Below are positions 1 through 6,300 of a stretch of DNA of 9,410 bases, in pieces. Position numbers and translations under genes: made by a program. The notes under the pieces are model-generated. The model worked only from the letters and a program-made list of their open reading frames with translations, did not search any database and was not told the origin of the DNA. Source of the stretch: Deltaproteobacteria bacterium (lineage in GTDB: Bacteria; Bdellovibrionota; UBA1018; UBA923); assembly GCA_016194725.1 (NCBI GenBank), contig JACQAW010000394.1:1-9410 (forward strand). Direction: 5' to 3'. The stretch's first letter is position 1, and each line of letters starts with the position of its first letter.

Positions 1-149
1 AGCACCCGCGCTCGATGGCCGAGATCGAATCGACGGTAGCGCGTACTTTTGATTTTCCTTCACCCGAAACGGCGCTGGCTTTGGCCGATGATGTTGAGGG
101 TTATTTGAGTGAGTTGGTGGCGATGGGAGCGCTCGCACTCGGAAACTGA
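1..149 (+). CDS. PqqD-like protein, C-terminal end (partial)
   Basis: The frame is open from the window edge (first full codon at 3) to a TGA at 147-149 and gives 48 residues. It begins HPRSMAEIES and ends with DDVEGYLSELVAMGALAL. The layout (HPRS..EI...V...F, then a helix DDV..YLSEL...GAL) matches the end of PqqD-family proteins (PF05402), small winged-helix-like chaperones that bind a precursor peptide. Outside PQQ synthesis, such proteins occur in other RiPP (ribosomally made, modified peptide) clusters and in exopolysaccharide/exosortase-type loci. The N-terminal half is outside the window, so a larger fusion cannot be excluded. The gene converges on the glycosyltransferase gene to its right with a 27-bp gap. 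The family call rests on pattern recognition of a short fragment. Confidence 0.55.
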   Translation, partial: HPRSMAEIESTVARTFDFPSPETALALADDVEGYLSELVAMGALALGN

Positions 150-176
150 CCGGTAAACGGGTTACGGGGCACGGTA

Positions 177-1319
177 CTAACTGTTCAATTTCTCGAGCAG
201 CTTTTCCGCAATGATTTCCCATGTCAGATTTTTTTCGTAGAAAACATGTCCCGCTTTTCCGAGAGCATTTCTTTTTTTCTCGGATAACAGCTGCTGCAAA
301 ACCACCTCAGCGAATTTGACGGAATGGTCCGCGGGAACCACAGCACACGCCTTGCTCCAGTCCAAACTTCGATCAGTGTGATAGCCGGTGGTGGTGACAA
401 CCGGTTTTGCGTGGGCCAAAGCCGCAATCACGCTGCCGCGCCGGGTACAGACTCCATCCATGAGCGGAGCCAGCACGACATCCGACCGCGAAAGCCACTG
501 TGAGGCCTCGGTGGCCGAAACCCGGCCCACCGCTCGAATATTGGCCTTCAAGGCCATTTTCCCCGCGGCCGTCAGCTCACTTTCAATTTTCGCCCTGCTG
601 TTTCCGACGAAAACGAGGGTAACTTTTCCCTTCAGCTTTGGGCAGGCCAGGGCATGCTCCAAGGCCTCAAAGGTCCACGGCAAAAGCTGGGTGGGATGGG
701 CTCCGCCGAAATTCAGCAATATTTTATGTCCCGCCGGAATTTCCGCGCGCTTCGGCACGGTGGCAACGGGCTCGACATTGGCGCCAACGGGCAGCCAGTG
801 AAAGCTGCCAGCCAGCCACGGCGTGAGCTTTTGATACCGGCGCACCGCGGTTTCGTACGTGAAAAATACCTCGTTAGCCGCCAACGCGATTCCCGAGAAC
901 GCCTGTAGCTGGGGAACTCCCCGGAACACGCCAGCCAGACTAAGATTCACCGGATAGTGCAGCTCGTGCGCGATCACTCCAACTCGCACGCCCAGTCGTG
1001 CGCGCAGCCAACTGATCCAGACAGGCAGAAGCAGGGTCAGCGGCCCGCCGCTTTCGGAATAGAGGTACGGAGTATATTGCAGCAACACGACATCGGGCTT
1101 GAACCCCGCCAGCCCTTCATTCACCTGGCCGAACGAGGCTGTACTCCAGGGGCGCGACATCTGGTGCACCGGATAATCCGTGGCAACCGGCCTTGCCTGA
1201 GTGGTCCACACGCTGATCTCACTGCCAAGAGACGAAAGCGCGTTGGCCAGCTTGAAAGAATGATCGCCGACCCCGCATATTTCTGGTGGAAAATGCGGAG
1301 TGACCAGCGCGATTTTCAA
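177..1319 (-). CDS. GT-B fold glycosyltransferase (GT4-like), last gene of the operon
   Basis: This is a predicted cytoplasmic glycosyltransferase that would transfer a sugar from a nucleotide donor to a lipid-linked acceptor. The start is taken as TTG at 1319, giving 380 residues. The protein then opens with a typical GT-B strand, KIALVTPHFPPEICGVGDHS, including the acceptor-side GVGDHS loop at 16-21. The frame continues upstream to 1637, but that stretch lies inside the neighbouring glycosyltransferase gene and encodes arginine-rich, non-homologous sequence, so it is rejected. The second Rossmann half starts near residue 198 (HKILLNFGG). The donor-side signature region is SDVVLAPLMDGVCTRRGS (279-296) followed by AALAHAKPVVTT. 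It has an RRGS element where classical GT4 enzymes carry E-x7-E. The start codon overlaps the upstream stop as TTGA, which suggests translational coupling. Donor and acceptor cannot be predicted. Confidence 0.85.
   Translation of the reverse strand: MKIALVTPHFPPEICGVGDHSFKLANALSSLGSEISVWTTQARPVATDYPVHQMSRPWSTASFGQVNEGLAGFKPDVVLLQYTPYLYSESGGPLTLLLPVWISWLRARLGVRVGVIAHELHYPVNLSLAGVFRGVPQLQAFSGIALAANEVFFTYETAVRRYQKLTPWLAGSFHWLPVGANVEPVATVPKRAEIPAGHKILLNFGGAHPTQLLPWTFEALEHALACPKLKGKVTLVFVGNSRAKIESELTAAGKMALKANIRAVGRVSATEASQWLSRSDVVLAPLMDGVCTRRGSVIAALAHAKPVVTTTGYHTDRSLDWSKACAVVPADHSVKFAEVVLQQLLSEKKRNALGKAGHVFYEKNLTWEIIAEKLLEKLNS
1316..1319 (-). promoter_or_regulatory. TTGA stop/start overlap between the two glycosyltransferase genes
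   Basis: On the minus strand, the TTG start of the downstream gene and the TGA stop of the upstream gene share these four bases. No good Shine-Dalgarno sequence precedes the TTG (only GAG in GCGAGCTG, about 7 to 10 bases away). Translation of the last gene therefore probably depends on ribosomes terminating on the previous one. This is the TTG version of the common ATGA arrangement. Confidence 0.6.
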
Positions 1320-2428
1320 CGCAGCAGCTCGCGGTATGCAGTCAGCAGATTTTCCCACGAGTAATTCTGCCGCGCGAACTCGGCGTTGGCCAGACCGGCC
1401 TTGCTGCGTTCGGCTTGGTCTTCCAGCATTCGCACCAGCGCGGCGGCCAGCTCGTCTACATTGCCGGGGGTAACCACCGCGCCGCACTTTCCTTCGCGCG
1501 CCAGAATGGCAACGCCAGTGGGAATGCGCGTGGTGATGACGGGCAAGCCGCAGCCCATGGCTTCGAGCATCGAGATTCCGAAGGTTTCGGAGTTGCTCAG
1601 CGAGGGGGCGACGAAGATCGACGCGCCTTCGAGCCATTTTGCCTTCTCCGCTTCGGTACAGGCCCCAGTCATACGCACCTGCTTCTCAAGCTTCAGCTCG
1701 CGGCGAATTTCGGTTAGGTATTCCCACTCGGGCCCGATGCCCACGATGCTCAGCTGCAGCGTCTTGAACTTCGGGTGCTCGCTCATGATTTTTGCCCAGG
1801 CTTTGAGCAGAATGTCATAACCCTTGTATTTCACCAGCCGCCCCAGGGCAATCACGCTGGTCGAGGCGGCACGCGGAGCAAGGTGCTCCTGAATTTTTTT
1901 ATCGTCCCAGGTGCTGGTTGAAAACGGCAGTATCTTGAATTTGGCGCTCCAGGGCTGCAGCTGCGGAAAAGCGTGAATGATATTCTTGTTCGAAACCAAA
2001 ATGGCCTCTGCGCGGTCAAAAAGCCGCGCGGTGATATTCTTGAACCAGAACGTGCCGATGCGCCCCTGCCTCGAAGGAAAAGCATGAAAGTAGGGCATGA
2101 ACCGAGTTCCTTTGGGGCGCCACCACAAAGCCCAAAGTGCCGCCAGCTCGGCAGTGGGGTGTGGCAGGTGAATGTGCAGAATATCCGATTCGCGAAGGTT
2201 CAGCCAGTACGGGCTCAGCGGCGCCGACATGACGTGGCCATACGTGGGCAGCCGCACGACGTGCACGCCGTTGACGTTTTCTTCGCGGCGTTTGACCGAG
2301 TTGGCCTGCGCCACGAAACAGCGCACGTCATGGCCCAGCTGCTGCCCGGCTTCGGCAATCTCTTTGGCCGCCGTTTCCATTCCACCGAACTCCGGCCAGT
2401 AGTACTTCCCCAGGTGATGAATGCGCAT
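1316..2428 (-). CDS. GT4-family glycosyltransferase
   Basis: A 370-residue retaining-type glycosyltransferase with both GT-B halves, normal length for family 4. The N-terminal half begins MRIHHLGKYYWPEFGGMETA, with the glycine-rich GGMET loop at 15-19 and an IHLPHP segment at 86-91. The C-terminal half opens near residue 191 with SVIALGRLVKYKGYDILLKA, including the basic GRLVKYKG donor-phosphate region at 196-203. The donor-sugar motif E-x7-E is intact at E281 (ETFGISMLE) and E289, followed by AMGCGLPVITT. The enzyme should act at the cytoplasmic face of the inner membrane, adding a sugar to the growing lipid-linked repeat unit. The ATG at 2428 lies one base after the stop of the Wzz-type gene (TGAGATG), so the two are cotranscribed and probably coupled. 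The sugar specificity is not readable from sequence. Confidence 0.92.
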   Translation of the reverse strand: MRIHHLGKYYWPEFGGMETAAKEIAEAGQQLGHDVRCFVAQANSVKRREENVNGVHVVRLPTYGHVMSAPLSPYWLNLRESDILHIHLPHPTAELAALWALWWRPKGTRFMPYFHAFPSRQGRIGTFWFKNITARLFDRAEAILVSNKNIIHAFPQLQPWSAKFKILPFSTSTWDDKKIQEHLAPRAASTSVIALGRLVKYKGYDILLKAWAKIMSEHPKFKTLQLSIVGIGPEWEYLTEIRRELKLEKQVRMTGACTEAEKAKWLEGASIFVAPSLSNSETFGISMLEAMGCGLPVITTRIPTGVAILAREGKCGAVVTPGNVDELAAALVRMLEDQAERSKAGLANAEFARQNYSWENLLTAYRELLR

Positions 2429-2429
2429 C

Positions 2430-4616
2430 TCAGGCCGCCTTGGCTGGCTCCTCGGGAACTACCGATGGCTGCGGCGGAGCCGAATCAAAAGTTTTCTTGA
2501 AGAGCTTCTGAATCACCTTGCTCTGGATGTTCTTGATGTTCGCGCTCAGGCGGTCGACGCCATACGAGGCCAGCAGCGTGACATACATCGCATCAACCTT
2601 GCTGAACCCATTGGTCAGCCGCGTATAATCTTTCAGTGTATGAGCCCCCACGGCGCCCACCAGCAGCAGCTTATCGGCCATCTTCTGGCATAGCGAGTAC
2701 ACCGAGCTGTCATAAGCGCCGTGCACGAACAGAAAAACGGTGTGGTAAGACGACTTGTATTTGTCGAGCACCGACTTCACGGCATCGAAGGCGTCATTTT
2801 CGAGCACCCAGATCAGGTCTTCGTTGCCGCCGGGATACTGAAAGAAATGGGCGAAACGCGAGGTGCTCACCTTTTCGTAGCCCTCGGGAATCGCGGTATG
2901 CCCCACGACAACCAGCAGGGCTTTCTTGGAGCGGTCGGCCAGGTATTTTGCCAGCGGCTCGAAATACTGAATGTCGACAATGCCCGAAGGCGAGGCACAC
3001 AGGATGATCTCGGTTTTCAAGGCGCCAGGGCCATCGTTTGAGATGATGCCCATAGTGCCCAGGATCTCGGCACGCGAGGCGGCTGAAGTGTTGTAGCGGC
3101 CCGAATAGATGAAGCCATCTGCTTCAAGGTCGCCTCGTTCGATGACCTTGGGCGAAAGGCTTTCCAGAATCAGCACGATGGACAACGCGCAGGCCAGGCC
3201 GATGAAGATGCTGAACAGGAATTTCTTCGAAAACGGCAAATTGATCGGACGCTTGGGAGACGTGGGGTCTTCTGAGACGAAGAAGTTGCCTTTTTCGCTC
3301 GCGCTGCGCATGGAAATCATCTGCCAGCGCTTGAACGTTTCGGCATGAACCAGCGTGAACGATTCGATCTCACGCCTGAAATAGTTTCGGAGCAGGCCCT
3401 TCTGGGCAAAATCTTTAAGATCGACCTCGATCGTGGTCAGCGCTTCGTCGGTAGCCCGCAATTCGAACTTGTCGCGCACTATCAGCTCTTGAATTGCCTG
3501 CAGCTTGGCCACCGGCTCCTTCTGGAAGCTCTCGGCCTGCACCGTGGCTGGTCCACCCTCGGGCAGCTCATTTTCTTTAAGACCTTTGATGAAGCCCTCG
3601 GTATCCTCGATTTTCTTGTCGATTTCCTTCACGCCGGGGTTTTCATCGGCGTACTGCAGCTGCTTGAGCCGCAGCCGCGAGTACTTCAACTCGACCAGGT
3701 CTTTCTGAAGTTTTTCGATCGTCTCGTAGCCGGCAACCGAGTCCGGATCCATCGAGCGCATCTTGCGTTTGAAATAGCCCAGCAAGGCCGTATTGGCCTC
3801 GATGCCCTTCTCAAGGCTCAGCTTCTTGAGCTTCAGGCGCGAATATTCGCCATAGACATTGGAGGTCGCGGCGTCATTCGAAAGGCCAGGATTGGTTTTA
3901 AGGAAATCGGCAAGCTTGGTTTCGAGCTCGTCCAGGTGAGCTTGCGTGGTCTTGGCCTGCTCGGCAAACAGGTCCAGGATCGCATTGAGCTCCTTGCGGT
4001 CCAGGTCGCGCGCGGCCTTCATGAACTCGCTCACGACCACGGAATTCACAATCTGCGCCGTCTCGCCATCGACAGCCACCACCTTGAGGTCGATGGAACG
4101 CTCGGTAACCATGGGGCTGGCCTGGACGAGTGGCTCGATGTAGCTCGCCAGTTCGGCTGCGGTGAGCTTCTTGACGTCCACCTTCGGGATCTTGAACAGG
4201 CCGAACGTCACCTTATACAAGAGGTAGCGCATCTGAATGCCGAACCCCTCGCCCTCGATGAGAACCAGCTTGGAGGCATTTTCGCTCTTGAGCAGGACGT
4301 CGGCGATGCGAAGCATGAGCGCCTCGCTGCCCAGAGGCGCCATGATGCTCTGCAGGCGGGTTGCGTCGTCGACCAGATCATTGGGCGCCAATACGGTATC
4401 GCCCATCAGCTTGCCCATGGTGTAGGCCTGCATGGCCACGCGTGCTTCGGAAACATAGTGCGGCACATCGAACAGCTGCGATACAATGCTGATCGTCATG
4501 CAAATCGCCGGCAGCGCCACCAGCAGCAGCCAGCTCTTCTTGAACAGAATGCGCAGCCGCCGCGGGTGCAGCGAATGCTCTTCGGCCGTGTGTGAGGTAG
4601 AGCCCCTAGCCTCCAC
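2430..4616 (-). CDS. Wzz-type polysaccharide co-polymerase with degenerate BY-kinase-like C-terminal domain
   Basis: This 728-residue inner-membrane protein has the layout of a polysaccharide co-polymerase, the family that sets chain length and scaffolds Wzy-dependent polymerisation. A cytoplasmic N-terminus is followed by TM1 at about 28-49. A large extracytoplasmic region (50-464) holds charged coiled-coil stretches at about 205-345 and 365-430, with family-like NPG turns at 242-244 and 326-328. A proline-rich segment (DPTSPKRPINLP, 450-461) then precedes TM2 at about 465-485, as in Wzz proteins. The remaining 240 residues resemble the tyrosine-kinase (BY-kinase) domain fused to such proteins: VIERGDLEAD, then strand EIILCASPSG, helix, and strand KKALLVVVG. 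However, the Walker A lysine/serine and the Walker A' and B aspartates are not seen, and there is no tyrosine cluster at the end (the tail is proline/alanine-rich). The GTG start is supported by AAGGAGG six bases upstream. It overlaps the polymerase gene by 11 bp. Confidence 0.85.
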   Translation of the reverse strand: MEARGSTSHTAEEHSLHPRRLRILFKKSWLLLVALPAICMTISIVSQLFDVPHYVSEARVAMQAYTMGKLMGDTVLAPNDLVDDATRLQSIMAPLGSEALMLRIADVLLKSENASKLVLIEGEGFGIQMRYLLYKVTFGLFKIPKVDVKKLTAAELASYIEPLVQASPMVTERSIDLKVVAVDGETAQIVNSVVVSEFMKAARDLDRKELNAILDLFAEQAKTTQAHLDELETKLADFLKTNPGLSNDAATSNVYGEYSRLKLKKLSLEKGIEANTALLGYFKRKMRSMDPDSVAGYETIEKLQKDLVELKYSRLRLKQLQYADENPGVKEIDKKIEDTEGFIKGLKENELPEGGPATVQAESFQKEPVAKLQAIQELIVRDKFELRATDEALTTIEVDLKDFAQKGLLRNYFRREIESFTLVHAETFKRWQMISMRSASEKGNFFVSEDPTSPKRPINLPFSKKFLFSIFIGLACALSIVLILESLSPKVIERGDLEADGFIYSGRYNTSAASRAEILGTMGIISNDGPGALKTEIILCASPSGIVDIQYFEPLAKYLADRSKKALLVVVGHTAIPEGYEKVSTSRFAHFFQYPGGNEDLIWVLENDAFDAVKSVLDKYKSSYHTVFLFVHGAYDSSVYSLCQKMADKLLLVGAVGAHTLKDYTRLTNGFSKVDAMYVTLLASYGVDRLSANIKNIQSKVIQKLFKKTFDSAPPQPSVVPEEPAKAA

Positions 4617-6189
4617 TGTAGGCCTCCTTCAATCCAACGGCGATGTAGAGCCAGAATATCGTCGACACCGGCGTATAAAGAATGCCTTCACTGCCCCAGC
4701 CACCCAGCAGCAGCAGCACCACCGCCATGGCGCAGGTCCACAGCAGAAAGTGATCGACTTTGAGCGTGCTGTCCAGCGAGGTACGAACCAGGAAAGACAG
4801 AATAAGGCCGATCATGGTCAGCCAGGCCACAAGTCCAGGCAGGCCCAGCTCGGTGAAAATAGTACGGTAAAGATTGTCGCCGAAAGACCACTTGAGCCCG
4901 AAAAGCGGGTCACTCGCGATACGTGCGGCCCAAAGCGCCGAAGCGGCGCCCACGCGCGACAGCCCGATGCCAAAAATAGTCTGCTGACCCAGCTCAATCA
5001 TCGCATCCAGCGCTCCCGACCGCGCCGAGGTAAAGGTTCCCTTTTTTCCCAGCGAGCCGAAGCGCTCCGTGAGCTTTTCCATCTGGGCGGACGAGATCTC
5101 GCCCGCTTTTCCGTTTCCGCCCGTGGCCTGCGTGGGCGCGGCCGCCGCGTTTTTGAGAGCCGAAACCGGAACGTCGGCGACGTCAGGGGCCAAAAAAAAG
5201 GCTTCCACTTTGGGAAACAAAACTATGGCGGCCACCGCCAGAATAAGGCTCATGCGGCCCATGCGTTTTTTGAATCCCTGGCCCGGAAAGCCGCCCACCG
5301 CCACCGCCCCCACCGCGAAAATTACCATCGCGGTACGAACCTGGCAGAAGAACAACGCGGGAATCGAGGCCGCGAAAAACAGCCCCGCGAAGATCATCTT
5401 CACCAAACTTCCGTTGGGCTTGATGAGCAGGTACATCGCCATGGGCGAGGTAAGAAAAATCCAAACCGAGGGCCCCCCCGGAACCGCGCTGGTGCCAAAA
5501 GGCCGGTACAGCGAGCCCACGAAGCGCGCGCCGGCAATGGTCTTGTAACGCGAATGCAGCGCCAGCACGAACGACTGCCCGTAAAGGTACTCCACGCTCG
5601 CCAGCACCGCCTGCACCGTTGCAAGCACGACGACACAAAGAAACAGCGCATCGATGTGCTTGCGCTCAAGATGATGAAAGATCAGAAACGCGAAAAAGAT
5701 CATCGAAAGATAGAGTTTCGAGCCCGCAATCGACGGCGCCAGTCCAAGACCGAACGGGTTTACGAATTGCAAAAACAGCCAGATAGAAAAAATCGCGATC
5801 ACCTTGAAGAATGGCGTATGCGGATATTTGGCAAAGCCACCCGATCTGCGGTCGAGAAAAGAGCGAATGAGCAGCACCATCAACAATAAATCGCCGCCCA
5901 CATGCACGATGGGGTTGTAATTTGAGTTGATCTTGAGCGCGCCCTCGATGGACAGGTAGCCCAGAAAAGCGAAGATCGCGTACTCGATGGGCAGCACCAG
6001 CGCAATTCCGGCCGCCACCATTCCCGCGCAGGGTATCCAAAGCTGGCGCACGCTCAAAAACAGCAGGCTCGCAGCCAGAATTCCCGGCACCGCGCTCAGA
6101 AAAGCCCAGAAGCGGGCTTCGCGCAGAAGTCCGCCCTCGGTCGACGGCGCATTGAATGATGGTAGATGAAAACGATCGATCCTGATCAT
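4606..6189 (-). CDS. O-antigen ligase/polymerase-family membrane protein (Wzy-like)
   Basis: This 527-residue polytopic protein has roughly a dozen hydrophobic segments, for example about 28-48, 52-75, 97-111, 127-143, 158-172, 181-200, 263-281, 286-300, 312-327, 449-469, 480-497 and 508-522. The family features of O-antigen ligase/polymerase proteins (PF04932) are visible. There is an RTA motif (285-287) in the helix FCQVRTAMVIFAVG, then a large extracytoplasmic loop of about 120 residues (328-447), then a helix entered by GDNLYRTIFTELGLPGLVAWL. That last motif is normally HNLY..ll.ELG.pGl; here aspartate replaces the histidine. The loop includes an Ala/Thr/Gly-rich stretch (348-362). A Wzy-type repeat-unit polymerase is the best fit beside the flippase and Wzz-type genes, but a ligase is possible. 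ATG 6189 is the only reasonable start, because an in-frame TAG lies at 6210-6208; AAGG is 12 bases upstream. Confidence 0.82.
   Translation of the reverse strand: MIRIDRFHLPSFNAPSTEGGLLREARFWAFLSAVPGILAASLLFLSVRQLWIPCAGMVAAGIALVLPIEYAIFAFLGYLSIEGALKINSNYNPIVHVGGDLLLMVLLIRSFLDRRSGGFAKYPHTPFFKVIAIFSIWLFLQFVNPFGLGLAPSIAGSKLYLSMIFFAFLIFHHLERKHIDALFLCVVVLATVQAVLASVEYLYGQSFVLALHSRYKTIAGARFVGSLYRPFGTSAVPGGPSVWIFLTSPMAMYLLIKPNGSLVKMIFAGLFFAASIPALFFCQVRTAMVIFAVGAVAVGGFPGQGFKKRMGRMSLILAVAAIVLFPKVEAFFLAPDVADVPVSALKNAAAAPTQATGGNGKAGEISSAQMEKLTERFGSLGKKGTFTSARSGALDAMIELGQQTIFGIGLSRVGAASALWAARIASDPLFGLKWSFGDNLYRTIFTELGLPGLVAWLTMIGLILSFLVRTSLDSTLKVDHFLLWTCAMAVVLLLLGGWGSEGILYTPVSTIFWLYIAVGLKEAYSGG
4623..4629 (-). 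promoter_or_regulatory. Strong Shine-Dalgarno sequence for the Wzz-type gene
   Basis: The minus strand reads AAGGAGG, then six bases (CCTACA), then GTG at 4616. This is a near-perfect anti-16S match at good spacing. It fixes the GTG as the start although the coding region then overlaps the end of the polymerase gene by 11 bp. It is clearly the best ribosome binding site I found in the operon. Confidence 0.85.
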
Positions 6190-6300
6190 AGTAAAAGCGC
6201 ACCTTCCCTATGGCGCTACTAGGAAAAGATCGGAAAATTCGCGCTCAGACATGAGTCTTGCCGGCAATTGCTTCCGCGTCCGCCAGCCTGCAGTAGTAGG
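6190..6300. other. 111-bp gap inside the minus-strand operon
   Basis: This is the only sizeable gap in the polysaccharide block, between the flippase stop and the polymerase start. I see no hairpin followed by a T-run and no convincing -35/-10 pair on the minus strand. A 10-base palindrome, TTGCCGGCAA (6258-6267), is too short to interpret alone. The gap could carry a weak internal promoter or 5' leader for the polymerase gene, but the sequence does not show one clearly. Confidence 0.4.

Noticed and set aside
150..176. Possible bidirectional terminator between the convergent PqqD-like and glycosyltransferase genes
   Set aside because: The only pairing is a short GTAA/TTAC stem with no T-run on either side, too weak to call.
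1320..1637. N-terminal extension of the last glycosyltransferase frame to an upstream start
   Set aside because: It lies inside the neighbouring glycosyltransferase and encodes Arg/His-rich sequence. The GT-B fold begins exactly at TTG 1319.
3345..4595. Long plus-strand open frame (416 codons) opposite the Wzz-type gene
   Set aside because: It is antisense to a well-supported gene, and its translation is Leu/His/Gln/Arg-rich with no recognisable fold. High third-position GC in the real gene leaves antisense frames open.
4486..5889. Plus-strand open frame (467 codons) opposite the polymerase gene
   Set aside because: Its translation is extremely rich in Arg, His, Gln and Lys, as expected for the complement of membrane-protein codons. 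The minus-strand protein has clear helices and family motifs.
6258..6267. Palindrome TTGCCGGCAA as an operator
   Set aside because: A single 10-base palindrome in GC-rich DNA, without a second copy or nearby promoter, is not good evidence for a binding site.
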